From: Burkholderiaceae bacterium 16
Lineage (GTDB): Bacteria > Pseudomonadota > Gammaproteobacteria > Burkholderiales > Burkholderiaceae
Reading direction: 5' to 3'
Assembly: GCA_000955785.1 (NCBI GenBank)
Contig: JYOD01000108.1
Span: forward strand, 1 to 43,199
DNA length: 43,199 bases
Both the position numbers and the translations under genes were made by a program. The notes beneath the pieces are model-generated. The model did no database searches, had not been told where the DNA came from, and saw nothing but the letters and a program-made list of their open reading frames with translations. This document shows positions 32,823 through 41,988 of the stretch, piece after piece. Within the stretch, counting starts at the first letter, position 1; the number at the start of each line of letters is the position of its first letter.

Positions 32823-33731
32823 ATGCACGCGGATATCCGTCATCACCATGTCATGCTCAACGGCTTCGATATGCATTATGCAAGCTGCGGCGAGCCAGGC
32901 CATCCGCTGCTGCTGTTCGTGCATGGTTTTCCCGAGAACTGGCAGGCCTGGCACCACCAGCTTGAGGCCTTTGGCCCTCACTACTATGCGGTCGCGCTCG
33001 ATACGCGGGGCATCAACGAGTCCGCTGGCCCGGTAGATGTGAAGGGCTACCGGGCCGGTCATATGGTGGCCGACATTCTTGCCTTGATCGACCACCTTGG
33101 CTACCCCCAGTGCGTGCTGGTCGGCCATGACTGGGGTGGTGCCATCGCGTGCGCCGTTGCGCTGGCTAACCCCGCCCGCTTGCATGGACTGGTGATGATC
33201 AATGCCGTCCATCCGGCGATCTACCGCCGCGAACTTGTGGAAAGTCCGGCGCAGCAGGCTGCCAGCGCCTACATGAACTTCTTCATCGGCGACGATGCGC
33301 TGGCGCAGATCTGCGCGAATGACTTTGCTTATCTGTTCGGCATGTTTGCGGAAGACGGACAGCAACCGGAATGGCTCGACGCGCCAACTCAAGCCGGCTA
33401 CCGGCACTCCTGGTCCCGCCCAGGTTCCGTACGGGCAGGTCTCGACTACTATCGCGCCTCGCCGCTCCACCCTGCGGCGCTGGGCGACAGCGGCGCCGCA
33501 GGCGTTGTGTTCGACTCCGCGGCTATGACACTCAGCGTTCCCACTCTGGTGATCTGGGGCGAACGGGACCGTTTTTTGCTGACGGGCTGCCTTGATGGCC
33601 TCAGGCAATTCGCGCCAGACCTGAGGATCGAGCGTATCCCGGACGGAAGCCACTGGGTCATCCACGAGCATGGCCCCCGTGTTAACCGGCTGATTACCGA
33701 GTTCCTTGACGACCGCCTGGATACCGCTTGA
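32823..33731 (+). CDS. Alpha/beta hydrolase, epoxide-hydrolase-like
   Basis: 302 residues from ATG 32823, 16 bases after the MBL copy B stop, with AGAGGA upstream. The oxyanion motif H34-G-F-P-E-N-W and nucleophile D103 in VGHDWGGAIA, rather than Ser, place it with epoxide hydrolases and haloalkane/haloacetate dehalogenases. The acid D (WGERDRFL) and the base H (GSHWVIHE) complete the triad. HGFPENW and ALDTRGINES resemble soluble epoxide hydrolases most. It would add water to an epoxide, or displace halide, through a covalent ester on D103. It is the last gene of the rightward operon, before the IclR gene. Confidence 0.88.
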   Translation: MHADIRHHHVMLNGFDMHYASCGEPGHPLLLFVHGFPENWQAWHHQLEAFGPHYYAVALDTRGINESAGPVDVKGYRAGHMVADILALIDHLGYPQCVLVGHDWGGAIACAVALANPARLHGLVMINAVHPAIYRRELVESPAQQAASAYMNFFIGDDALAQICANDFAYLFGMFAEDGQQPEWLDAPTQAGYRHSWSRPGSVRAGLDYYRASPLHPAALGDSGAAGVVFDSAAMTLSVPTLVIWGERDRFLLTGCLDGLRQFAPDLRIERIPDGSHWVIHEHGPRVNRLITEFLDDRLDTA

Positions 33732-33761
33732 GCGATGTCGAATTTCATCTTTAAGTAGCCG

Positions 33762-33778
33762 GACAGTGGCACACTGTC
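33762..33778. promoter_or_regulatory. Perfect inverted repeat GACAGTG-GCA-CACTGTC
   Basis: Two 7-base arms around three bases, 31 bases after the hydrolase stop and 38 bases before the IclR gene. It may be a small hairpin ending the upstream transcript or an operator for a regulator of iclR; no T-run follows. It differs from the TTTCG-type palindromes. Confidence 0.4.
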
Positions 33779-33815
33779 GGCTTGCCCCCTAATTCCTTTC
33801 GCCAGGTATCCACCG

Positions 33816-34664
33816 ATGGCAAGCGTCGTTCCGCGAGACCGCAGTGCAGCAGCCCGCGCCGGAAAGCCCCAGAACCTGACTCGGGCAGTGCTGCGCGAGC
33901 CAGGAGACCGGCAGTTCGCCAGCACCCTGGAGCGCGGCTTGCGCGTCCTGCAGTGCTTTTCCGCAGATTCCCCCGAACTCGGCAATGCCGAGATCGCGGC
34001 GCGTACCGGTCTGCCAAAGCCTACGGTTTCCAGGCTGACCCATACCCTGGTCAGGCTCGGCTACCTGCGTCGCCATCCAGACAGCGGCGATTTCGGATTG
34101 GGGATGAGCATTCTCTGCCTGGGCTACCCGCTGCTAGCGGGGCTGCAACTGCGCCGGCTGGCGGCGGGCCCCATGAAGGAGCTGGCGGACCTGATCGACG
34201 GCTCTGTGGCGATCGGCGTTCGAGACCATCTGCGTATTGTCGCGCTGGAAAACATTACCACGCGTGACGTGCTCAAGCGCAAGCCCGGCACGGGTCTCAC
34301 GCTGCCACTGGTATCCAGCACCGCCGGCACGGCCTGGCTGGTGGGAGCCACGGCAGATGAACGCAAGCGCGCGATCCGTGAGATCGAATATGCGGAGCCT
34401 GGGAGCTGGGCGCGGCAGGCCGACGAATTTGACGTATTCCGCAAGGAATTTGCCCGGCTTGGTTATGTCAAGCGCCGCAACGTCTTGTGCCCGGACACGG
34501 TGGCACTTGGCGTACCGCTGCGCCGACGGCCTGGCGCCGAGCTGCTGGTGCTGTCCTGCGTCCTGGCGACCAGCGCGGCCACGGCAGACACGCTGGAGCA
34601 GCACGCCGCCGTGGGACTTCTCACCGCGGCAAAGTACATCGGCGAAAAGCTGCAGCAGCCGTAG
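33816..34664 (+). CDS. IclR family transcriptional regulator
   Basis: 282 residues from ATG 33816. After a basic 30-residue extension, the IclR-type winged helix is typical: FASTLERGLRVLQCFS, LGNAEIAARTGLPKPTVSRLTHTLVRLGYLRR (about 35-85). The effector domain has VAIGVRDHLRIVALENIT, STAGTAWLVGA (the family's AxGxA-type segment) and VALGVPLRR. IclR proteins control aromatic and carboxylate catabolism and usually bind inverted repeats of about 15 bases. The TTTCGATATGCGAAA sites in three promoter regions to its left are natural targets. It is the last gene of the catabolic block and reads in the same direction as the hydrolase operon. Confidence 0.92.
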   Translation: MASVVPRDRSAAARAGKPQNLTRAVLREPGDRQFASTLERGLRVLQCFSADSPELGNAEIAARTGLPKPTVSRLTHTLVRLGYLRRHPDSGDFGLGMSILCLGYPLLAGLQLRRLAAGPMKELADLIDGSVAIGVRDHLRIVALENITTRDVLKRKPGTGLTLPLVSSTAGTAWLVGATADERKRAIREIEYAEPGSWARQADEFDVFRKEFARLGYVKRRNVLCPDTVALGVPLRRRPGAELLVLSCVLATSAATADTLEQHAAVGLLTAAKYIGEKLQQP

Positions 34665-35050
34665 CGTTGCCATTTACCAGATTCGCAGTCAGGCCCGGAT
34701 GACCGTACGCCTCACCTCACGCAAGGAGTTGGCGGCTGGACGATTCCATCAATCTGTTGCATCGACCTGTTGAATCCTCAACCGCGTACTTCGCCAGGGA
34801 ATCGCTGCCCGGTACGCGTTCATGACGCAATAGCGAGAGCATTATCCGGTTAATATGATGTGTCGGGTGTTGGGGGTGTCATGCGGTGTATAGCCGGATT
34901 CTGGGCCACAGGCAGCGCATCCGGCCATTGTGATACACATTAGTCTCCATGCAGAACACCACAAGCCCCAGCGAATAAGCAACCAGTCCTGCGCGGCACT
35001 GCCTACATTTGCACGATCTCGATTTTGGGGCTATTTCGCAACTTGAGATA
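34665..35050. other. Intergenic stretch without a recognisable gene
   Basis: No credible coding frame is seen between the IclR gene and the repeat cluster at 35051. The sequence is A+T-richer than the operons on its left, and marks the change from the catabolic block to the island backbone. Confidence 0.35.
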
Positions 35051-35175
35051 GTTCAGAGTTAAGTGAGACAGGTCGAGAAAGTTCAAAGATAGGTGAACCA
35101 CCGGTTCAAAGTTGAATGAGCGTGAACGCGTTCTACCGTGGCCGGACAAGGGCAACTGGTTCAACGTTGAGTGAC
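35051..35175. repeat. Cluster of four short direct repeats, consensus GTTCAnnGTTnAnTGA
   Basis: Copies start at 35051 (GTTCAGAGTTAAGTGAG), 35081 (GTTCAAAGATAGGTGAA), 35104 (GTTCAAAGTTGAATGAG) and 35159 (GTTCAACGTTGAGTGAC). Spacing is irregular (30, 23 and 55 bases). Repeated blocks of this kind are found at the ends of some transposons such as the IS21 family, so they may be the end of a lost element; no transposase is present beside them. Confidence 0.5.
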
Positions 35176-35457
35176 GCTCCACAACACGTCGTTGAGCAGA
35201 TGATCGGCATGCGCTTGCGGCGATGTCGGAGTCTCGGGCAGTTCAACCGACGCGAAAACCGCCTCGCGTGTGGCGCACGCGCCAACCGGATCAAAACGCT
35301 CGCCCGCAAAGAAATCCGCCGGATGCTCGGCGATCAATCGCTCGAGCGATTCGAATGCACCTCGATCCGCGTCGAACCAGCGCAGGGGGCAGTCGTCGCC
35401 CCCGTCCGTGCTTTGTGAGGTCTCTTCGCGAGAGATGTCCGGCTTCATTTGCATCAC
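35161..35457 (-). CDS. Small acidic hypothetical protein
   Basis: 98 residues from ATG 35457 (a second ATG follows at once). The composition is protein-like and acidic (DGGDDCPLRWFDADRGAFES, LERLIAEHPADFFAGERFDP), without the Cys/Arg clutter of shadow frames. No domain was recognised. The stop falls inside the last of the short GTTCA repeats, so the 3' end may have been set by an insertion. No RBS is obvious. Confidence 0.5.
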   Translation of the reverse strand: MMQMKPDISREETSQSTDGGDDCPLRWFDADRGAFESLERLIAEHPADFFAGERFDPVGACATREAVFASVELPETPTSPQAHADHLLNDVLWSVTQR

Positions 35458-35705
35458 CCAGTTTAATCCCGTAGCGCCATGGTGCGCCGGGCATTATGCC
35501 GGATCGGACGGATGCGGATTGGCCGAGGGCCCCGACCGGCACGTTTGGCAACGTCGCCGCTGCCCGTTGATGACCATCAATCGCCTTTTCTATCGGGCGC
35601 CTTGCGGAGGGGTCAGCACCAGTACCACATACCAGAGGGGCTCTGGAGTTGATCGCACGCCGAAGGGGGGGCTATCCATTGATGGATGCAGGGCGCGCCT
35701 CTTAG

Positions 35706-35882
35706 GCTGTTCAGCTTGTGGGATGCCAGCCATGGCATGGCATTGGGCAATTCCCCCCCGGTGCCACGGTCATAGCCGGAGCCCTTGTAGGCTTCGAGTT
35801 CGGCAAATTCAGCTCGGGGCAGCCAAGCATCGGCGAGTACTTCTTCGTGCTTACCTCATTCTGCACTGGTAACGCGCATTGA
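35706..35882 (+). pseudogene. Possible C-terminal remnant of a small hydrophobic protein
   Basis: The frame ending at TGA 35880-35882 reads GATVIAGALVGFEFGKFSSG then QPSIGEYFFVLTSFCTGNAH, which is protein-like and contains a hydrophobic segment. It has no start codon; the frame opens after a TAG at 35703-35705. A run of seven C bases at about 35753 separates it from another frame that could supply an N-terminus (MPAMAWHWAIPP), so a frameshift is possible. Not recognised. Confidence 0.22.
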
Positions 35883-36066
35883 ATTCACCACTCAGTTGCT
35901 ATCGCCCCTTTTCCGACGGAGGAATAATAGGTCGGGAGGGTTGTATTCACAGAAGCTATCTCTGTTCCGGCCAAGATCATCCGGGCGGGCTAGATTCACA
36001 GAGTTAGTGAAAATATGGCGAAATGCTGTAGGATAATCGAACTGTTATTGATAGATGGAGACCGAG

Positions 36067-36390
36067 ATGGCTACCTACAAACAATTGCTAGCAGATAAGG
36101 AAAAGCTGGAGGCCCAGCTTGCCGAGGTTCGTCAAAGCGAGGTCGCTGGCGTCATTGAGAAAATCCAGGCGATGATGGCAGAGTACGAACTCACGGTCGA
36201 TGACTTGGCGCCGAAACGACGTCGTGGACGCCCGGCGGCTAGTGACAAGCCTAAAGCTGCGGCGAAGGAGAAGACCTCGCTGCCGCCAAAGTACATGGAC
36301 CCCAAGACTGGGGTCACCTGGACCGGCCGTGGTCGGGCACCGGCGTGGCTGGGCAAGAATCGCGACAAGTTTCTGATTCCAGATGCATGA
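36067..36390 (+). CDS. H-NS family nucleoid-associated protein
   Basis: 107 residues from ATG 36067, chosen because GGAGACCGAG lies just before it; an ATG at 36055 is also in frame. The N-terminal coiled coil (TYKQLLADKEKLEAQLAEVR) serves oligomerisation; a basic linker (PKRRRGRPAASDKPKAAAKE) leads to the C-terminal DNA-binding motif YMDPKTGVTWTGRGRAPAWL, the signature of betaproteobacterial H-NS proteins. Such proteins silence A+T-rich, foreign DNA. An H-NS gene carried by an accessory region may reduce the fitness cost of the island. It converges with the UPF0149 gene, 48 bases apart. Confidence 0.93.
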   Translation: MATYKQLLADKEKLEAQLAEVRQSEVAGVIEKIQAMMAEYELTVDDLAPKRRRGRPAASDKPKAAAKEKTSLPPKYMDPKTGVTWTGRGRAPAWLGKNRDKFLIPDA

Positions 36391-36438
36391 GCCGTTCTAG
36401 CGCAGCCCCAAGATGGTGTTGCGCGCCGTTCCTGAGGT

Positions 36439-37185
36439 TCAATGTAACGCCGCCGCGGCCCCGCAACACTTTTTGAACTTCATGCCGCTACCGCAGGGGC
36501 ACGGGTCGTTGCGACCGATTTTCGGCGACGAGCGTTGAATCGTGGTCGCGAGCTGCCGTTCATGAACGGCCTTCCGGTATGGGAGCCAGTAGCGATAGAT
36601 GGCGGCAGTGCTCGTCGGGATCTGTTTCGCCAGCTCTTCACGTTGATCCGGCCAGCGAGTCAGCGCCTCCTCCTCGGGCGTGACCTCGTCCGCGCCGAGC
36701 AAGTACAGCGGGCGCAGCCATTCCTGCCCGCGGGCATCGTCGAATAGCTGCTGCCAGTCCTGTTTGCGCAGCGCAATGCCCTGCATAAAGCCGTGTGCCC
36801 ACGATTCACCGTCAATGTGCTCTCGTGTATCGTCCGGGCAGGTCATGGTATCGAACATCGGTTCGAAAACGTCCGGATCGTTCTCCAGAGACCAGACGAT
36901 GCCGTTGAAATGCCGTAGGATCAAGTCAGAGATGCGCTGTGCCTGATCCTTCGTCTTGAAATGCGGCGCATCTTCCTTTTCCGGCCCCCATATGCCCGGC
37001 AGCACCTGGCTTGGCAGCAGGGTCGTCGGCCCTATGGCGGTGGCGGTCAAATATCCATCTAGCCCCGCGAGCATCAGTGTGGTATCCGACGTCGCATCGG
37101 AGATGAGGAACTGGTCGAGCTCGTCCAGTTCCTCGTCGGACAGGGGAGCCATCATTCGGAGGGTGTCCGAGAGCGAGGTCGGCAT
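36439..37185 (-). CDS. UPF0149 (YecA-type) protein with C-terminal SEC-C zinc motif
   Basis: 248 residues. The UPF0149/YgfB domain spans about 15-205 (LSDEELDELDQFLIS, LDGYLTATAIGP, SWAHGFMQGIALRKQDW). The extreme C-terminus carries the SEC-C zinc-binding motif GRNDPCPCGSGMKFKKCCG, with the CxC...CC ligands also found at the end of SecA. Proteins of this build are widespread; their role is unsettled, with ribosome- or translocase-related contacts proposed. No operon partner is seen. It converges with the H-NS gene, and its start faces the IS3 transposase scrap. Confidence 0.9.
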   Translation of the reverse strand: MPTSLSDTLRMMAPLSDEELDELDQFLISDATSDTTLMLAGLDGYLTATAIGPTTLLPSQVLPGIWGPEKEDAPHFKTKDQAQRISDLILRHFNGIVWSLENDPDVFEPMFDTMTCPDDTREHIDGESWAHGFMQGIALRKQDWQQLFDDARGQEWLRPLYLLGADEVTPEEEALTRWPDQREELAKQIPTSTAAIYRYWLPYRKAVHERQLATTIQRSSPKIGRNDPCPCGSGMKFKKCCGAAAALH

Positions 37186-37361
37186 GATACGTATTTGGCG
37201 GGGTAAAAGGGGTGCATTTTACGCTGCCGACGTCAGCGGATGGGGTTGCCTGCTGGCGTATCTCGTTAGCCACGCCCGCCTATGGCGCCGCGGGTGGGGC
37301 TACGTCGGCTATCTGCTGCAGCGCCGCCTGCTCCTGATACCATTGCTGTAATTCCACCACC

Positions 37362-37478
37362 ATCAGCAAGCAGGACCGGCGCCATATCAAGGAACTCGAG
37401 CGCGATCTGCGCCGCAAGAATGCCGCGCTGGCCGAGACGGCGGCCTTACTGGTGCTGTCAAAAAATCTGCAGAGCGGT
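37362..37478 (+). mobile_element. IS3-family transposase OrfA fragment
   Basis: The frame reads ISKQDRRHIKELERDLRRKN then AALAETAALLVLSKNLQ, which matches the leucine-zipper end of IS3-type OrfA proteins (ELERELRRKEKALAEAAALLVL). No helix-turn-helix, no OrfB and no terminal repeats are present. About 39 codons of an element survive. The fragment ends about 13 bases from the 3' end of the XPB-N-like gene, so an insertion or deletion event shaped this junction. Confidence 0.6.
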
Positions 37479-37490
37479 GCGAGGAGGACC

Positions 37491-39287
37491 TTAAGTAGTT
37501 ATCCCCAAGCCCAGAATGCGAATCAGAGCCCGGAACTTCTCTTCGTTCTCCAGCCTGACTACCAGTTGGCGATCGCCTGCGCGCAGACACAAACCGGCGG
37601 TTTCTTTTCGTGTGGCAATCATGACGGCAGTTTCCGCATCTTCACAATCGATCAGTAGTGTGGTGCCTATGATTCGCAGTGCTTTGCCCTGTTTCTGGCT
37701 GGTCTTGATGAAGGATTCCACTTTTTCTGGCAGGGGCTGGTCATCCCGAGCCTGAAGAAACGCCCGAAGTTCCGCGATGTCATGCCCTTTTTCAATGGCA
37801 TCAAGGGCCTTTTGACGGTCGAGTCGCCAACTTTTCCCCGCCTCCTCTATGGACCAAGTGTCCAGTGTCAGGGATTCTTCCGCCGACAGGTGGCCTCCCA
37901 CGACATTCACTTGTAAACCAGGTGAAACCGAAAGCCTGACGCTGAGCTGGATCGGAGTGGGCGTGTAGTCCTCGCTTATGCCGAGGCAATACGCACCCAG
38001 CGGCGTCAGGCGGAAATAGATCAGACCATCGTAGCGGCTGAGGAATTCCAGGTCGTCCGTCCCCCACACGTTGCTAAAGTCTTGCCGGGCCTCGCTGGGG
38101 TCAATGTACGCGACGTCGATGATGCCTAGGGTAGCGGCGTATTCGAACAGGAAACAGAGCAGATAGCGGAGCTGCAGAATTGCCCAAGCATTGTGGCCGT
38201 CGTAGCCCAGGCTGCCATATTGCTGATCGACGATGTAGAGCTTCCACGGGTCGTGCGCAACGTCAAATGTGTGACCGGTGGCCTGCATGAATCGGGAAAA
38301 GTCATCGACATTGATCCAAGCTCCGACCGGACAGCGCTGCAGGATTTCGTTGATAACGGCACGACGCGGTGCCGCGGCAGTCATGACGCGGCCCTTCGAT
38401 TTCTGGCCCTTGATGATGTCTATGCGGCTGAACTCGTCGAATTGACTGGATTTAAGCCACTTTCTCCAAATTGTGCGCAACACGCTGGCTGGGGAGGCAG
38501 TCAACGCTTTCAGCCCCGCCGTGCTCAAAGCCAGTTTGCTACCGTTCCGTTGCACCAGTCCGGCGGCCTGAAGCAGCAGCGGCCACGAGAACGCCTTGAG
38601 CGGCCCAATGTCCTGATCCCTTTGATCTTGCTTGGGCTGGTGGGCGTAGAAATCGCCACCGACCAGCTTCTCCGTCAATAGACGCAGCGTCGTCGCGCCG
38701 GGGAGCGATGTCTTGTCGCTGACCTGGATCTTGCCCTGATCCGCTAGCCGCAGCAGAACCGACAAATCCACAATCGCGTCGCGCTCGCTGTTTCGCACCG
38801 TCAGCGGATCTTCACCGGGCATCTCAGGAAGCGTACCGATCGTGTTCAGTCGGATGGGCTCAGGCTGAGGCACCAACGTCCTTAGTCGTTCGCGTAGATC
38901 GACGGGCAGACTGTAACTCCCATCTTCACGGTACAAGAAAAGGCCCAATGCCGTCGGCGGTCCATAGTGCGAATAGCGGCTGCCATTCTCCTTGATCGTG
39001 AAATCGGGCAGCCGCCCGTATTTCGCCCGGAACCGAGTTTCATGATAGAGGCCGTCTGTGGCATACACGGTCTCCGCCACCGCCAAACGCTGAGTCTCGT
39101 CCAGACGCGCCCAGAGCGCGTGCAGGCCATCCCCAGAGAGCGTTCGCAGGATCTCCCTGACCAGTTCGTCCTTCTTACCGGCGCGGGCCGCGTCAGGGAG
39201 CCAACGCATAAGTGACTTCAATTGGTCGTTGGTGAGACGAGCAAGCACTTCCTTCAACGTGTTCATGGGAAAAATTGGGAATGACAT
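37491..39287 (-). CDS. Helicase-associated protein with XPB/Ssl2 N-terminal-like domain
   Basis: 598 residues from ATG 39287 (alternative ATG at 39266; no clear RBS). It has no Walker motifs. The N-terminus (TLKEVLARLTNDQLKSLMRWLPD, AGKKDELVREILRTLSGDG) looks like a SAP-type helical module. Winged-helix-like segments follow (TPLGAYCLGISEDYTP), and the C-terminal block (VVGGHLSAEESLTLDTWSIEE; LPEKVESFIKTSQKQGKALR; LLIDCEDAETAVMIA) resembles the XPB/Ssl2 helicase N-terminal-like (Helicase_C_3) domain. Such stand-alone proteins are known but mostly uncharacterised. It is divergent from the RecD2 helicase with 231 bases between, suggesting joint regulation and perhaps a joint role. Family assignment is from pattern only. 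Confidence 0.65.
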   Translation of the reverse strand: MSFPIFPMNTLKEVLARLTNDQLKSLMRWLPDAARAGKKDELVREILRTLSGDGLHALWARLDETQRLAVAETVYATDGLYHETRFRAKYGRLPDFTIKENGSRYSHYGPPTALGLFLYREDGSYSLPVDLRERLRTLVPQPEPIRLNTIGTLPEMPGEDPLTVRNSERDAIVDLSVLLRLADQGKIQVSDKTSLPGATTLRLLTEKLVGGDFYAHQPKQDQRDQDIGPLKAFSWPLLLQAAGLVQRNGSKLALSTAGLKALTASPASVLRTIWRKWLKSSQFDEFSRIDIIKGQKSKGRVMTAAAPRRAVINEILQRCPVGAWINVDDFSRFMQATGHTFDVAHDPWKLYIVDQQYGSLGYDGHNAWAILQLRYLLCFLFEYAATLGIIDVAYIDPSEARQDFSNVWGTDDLEFLSRYDGLIYFRLTPLGAYCLGISEDYTPTPIQLSVRLSVSPGLQVNVVGGHLSAEESLTLDTWSIEEAGKSWRLDRQKALDAIEKGHDIAELRAFLQARDDQPLPEKVESFIKTSQKQGKALRIIGTTLLIDCEDAETAVMIATRKETAGLCLRAGDRQLVVRLENEEKFRALIRILGLGITT

Positions 39288-39518
39288 CCAGAGGTGTGAC
39301 TATAAATTATCTTCCGTATCGCCGGTTCACTCGTGGCGTTAGCGTATGCGCAAAGCTCTGGAGCGTGCGGCGGCTCCAATTTTTGGGGGAACACGGATTT
39401 TGGGGGAAGACCTCTGCCTGAGAAAATGAGATGAACGCGCAATGGGCGAGTATCGCCGGTGACAGGGTAGGATGCCAGTCCCGTCAGCATTTCAGCAGCA
39501 AGACACTGCGCTTTGTCC

Positions 39519-41708
39519 ATGCCAGCAAGCTCCCCCAATATCGCACCGAAGTCCGAGCTGGATCGGCTCGCGGGACTGGTCGAACGCGTCACATTCCACA
39601 ACGCCGACAGCGGCTTTTGCGTCCTGCGCCTGAAGGTCAAAGGCGAGCGTGATCTCATCACCCTGGTCGGGCATACCCCAACCGTGGCGCCAGGAGAGTA
39701 TGCCTCTGCGTCGGGTACGTGGGTAACGGATCGCGAGCACGGCAGGCAGTTCAAGGCCGTATTCGTCAAAATTTCACCACCGAACACCTTGAGCGGCATC
39801 GAACGTTACCTCGGGTCGGGCATGGTTAAAGGCATCGGTCCGGTATATGCCGGTCGGCTGGTCAAAGCCTTCGGCGCTGCAGTGTTCGACATCATTGAGC
39901 AGACACCCGCACGGCTTCGCGAAGTCGAGGGGATTGGAGAGATCCGCGCCAAAAAGATCACCTCGGGCTGGGCCGATCAGAAGATCATTCGCGAGATCAT
40001 GGTCTTTCTGCATGGGAACGGTGTCTCCACATCGCGTGCCGTGCGTATCTTCAAAACGTATGGCCAGGACGCGATTGCTATCGTCACGGAAAATCCTTAC
40101 CGATTGGCCAGTGACATTCGTGGTATCGGATTCCTGTCGGCCGATACCATCGCCCAAAAGATCGGTATTGCACGTGACTCGCCGCTGCGGGCGCGGGCGG
40201 GCGTCTCCTACGCGTTGTCAGAAGCGGCGGGAGACGGCCACTGTGGCCTGCCGCGGAGCCAGCTCGTGTCGCTTGCCGTGAAACTGCTCGAAATCCCGCA
40301 ACCCATCATTGAGGATGCGATCGACCAGGAGTTGGCAGAGGAAGTCGTGATCGCGGATACCGTTGACGGCGTGCCGAGCGTCTTCCTGGCGCCGCTGTAC
40401 CATGCCGAGCGCTCCATCGTCTCACAGGTCAAACGCCTGGCGTCCGGATCGCCACCGTGGAGCGCGTTTGATGCCGACAAGGCCATCCCGTGGGTTGAGA
40501 AGAAGCTCGCTATTGACTTGGCCGATAGCCAGAAGCAGGCCATCCGTCTGGCCTTGTCGTCAAAGCTGCTGGTTATCACCGGCGGTCCCGGTGTGGGCAA
40601 GACCACACTGGTCAATTCGATCTTGACAATCCTGCGTGCAAAGCAGGTGAAGGCGCTGTTGTGCGCGCCTACTGGACGGGCGGCCAAGCGGTTATCGGAA
40701 TCTACCGGGCTTGAAGCGAAGACCATCCACCGGCTGCTTGAAGTCAATCCAGCCAATGGACAATTCAAGCGCCATGAGGAGTCGCCGTTGGATTGTGATC
40801 TGCTTGTGGCAGACGAGTGCTCGATGGTCGACGTGCCGTTGGCGAACCAGTTGCTCAAGGCTGTGGCGTCCACCACAGCGATGATCTTCGTCGGCGACGT
40901 GGATCAACTGCCGTCGGTCGGCCCCGGACAGGTTCTCGCGGATTTGATCGAAGCGGGCGCGGTGCCTGTCGTGCGCTTGACTGAGGTGTTCCGGCAGGCT
41001 GCCACCTCGCGCATCGTTCGAAGCGCCCACCAGATCAATCAAGGGCTGTTCCCATCCTTGCCTGAAAAAGGCGAAGAGTCGGATTTCTATTTTGTGCCGG
41101 CCGACGAACCCGAAGCAATTGCCCAGACCGTCGTCGATCTGGTCAAGACCCGGCTACCCAGAAAATTTCATCTGGACCCGGTACGCGATATTCAGGTGCT
41201 GTGTCCGATGAATCGCAGTCTCACTGGTGCTCGCGGCATCAATCAGTTGTTGCAGGAAGCGCTGAACCCGCCGGGTGAGCACAGCATAGAGAAGTTCGGC
41301 TATCGCTTCAGTGTTGCCGACAAGGTCATGCAGATCGAGAATAACTATGACAAGGATGTCTATAACGGCGACATCGGGTTCGTGACCGACATCGACCCCG
41401 ATGAGCAGGAATTGACCGCGAGCTTTGATGATCACGTCGTCACATACGCGTTTGGCGAACTGGATGAACTCGTGCTGTGTTACGCGACGACCATCCACAA
41501 ATCTCAGGGATCGGAATATCCGGTGGTGGTGATTCCTATCTCGACCCAGCACTATATGATGCTCAAGCGAAATCTGATCTACACCGGCATCACGCGCGGC
41601 AAACGCCTCGTTGTATTGGTCGGACAAAAGCGTGCCCTGGCGATTGCTATCAAAGGCAAGCGGACCGAACGTCGCTGGTCGAAACTCGCAGAATGGTTGC
41701 ACCTTTGA
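39519..41708 (+). CDS. recD2: RecD2-type SF1B DNA helicase
   Basis: 729 residues from ATG 39519; a TTG two codons earlier is also in frame. An OB-like N-terminal region (VERVTFHNADSGFCVLRLKV) is followed by the helix-hairpin-helix repeats typical of RecD2 (LGSGMVKGIGPVYAGRLVKAF, VEGIGEIRAKKI, DIRGIGFLSADTIAQKIGI). Helicase motifs: Walker A at about 355 (GGPGVGKTTL), Walker B DECSMVD at about 430, GDVDQLPSVGPG, and motif VI region IHKSQGSEYP at about 660 with TRGK. RecD2 is a 5'-3' helicase acting without RecBC, linked to repair and replication. It is divergent from the XPB-N-like gene; the 380 bases after it hold the candidate short RNA. Confidence 0.92.
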   Translation: MPASSPNIAPKSELDRLAGLVERVTFHNADSGFCVLRLKVKGERDLITLVGHTPTVAPGEYASASGTWVTDREHGRQFKAVFVKISPPNTLSGIERYLGSGMVKGIGPVYAGRLVKAFGAAVFDIIEQTPARLREVEGIGEIRAKKITSGWADQKIIREIMVFLHGNGVSTSRAVRIFKTYGQDAIAIVTENPYRLASDIRGIGFLSADTIAQKIGIARDSPLRARAGVSYALSEAAGDGHCGLPRSQLVSLAVKLLEIPQPIIEDAIDQELAEEVVIADTVDGVPSVFLAPLYHAERSIVSQVKRLASGSPPWSAFDADKAIPWVEKKLAIDLADSQKQAIRLALSSKLLVITGGPGVGKTTLVNSILTILRAKQVKALLCAPTGRAAKRLSESTGLEAKTIHRLLEVNPANGQFKRHEESPLDCDLLVADECSMVDVPLANQLLKAVASTTAMIFVGDVDQLPSVGPGQVLADLIEAGAVPVVRLTEVFRQAATSRIVRSAHQINQGLFPSLPEKGEESDFYFVPADEPEAIAQTVVDLVKTRLPRKFHLDPVRDIQVLCPMNRSLTGARGINQLLQEALNPPGEHSIEKFGYRFSVADKVMQIENNYDKDVYNGDIGFVTDIDPDEQELTASFDDHVVTYAFGELDELVLCYATTIHKSQGSEYPVVVIPISTQHYMMLKRNLIYTGITRGKRLVVLVGQKRALAIAIKGKRTERRWSKLAEWLHL

Positions 41709-41988
41709 CGCGCTCGGCGTCAGCCCTGTCGCTTGGTGCGCTGAATGGGCGTTCGCTATTGGCCGACGGTCACGATTGAATGGAATGGTGGGCCCCCCGT
41801 GCGGAGTGAGATGCCTCCGATGCCGGCGAGCTTTCAAAAAAAGTAACTCATTCAGCATGCATTCGTGTGCTCTCTGCCGCTCTCGTGAGCGGTCTTGACT
41901 CGATGTCAAGCAGTGGTGCGGGCGCCCGTCGGGGTGGGTGTATAGACCGCGGCAAGATATTTCTGTCTTGTCACGTGGAAGTCGCAAT
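41709..41988. other. Intergenic stretch between recD2 and the candidate RNA
   Basis: No credible gene or strong terminator is seen directly after recD2. An ORF from 41867 runs through the promoter and terminator described next and has no RBS. Confidence 0.35.

Noticed and set aside
35051..35175. CRISPR array
   Set aside because: The repeats are short, degenerate and irregularly spaced, and no cas genes are present.
37283..37370. Minus-strand frame ending VVELQQWYQEQAALQQIADV-APPAAP before a TAG
   Set aside because: It looks protein-like over about 26 codons, but has no start, partner or family match and lies in IS debris; too short to support.
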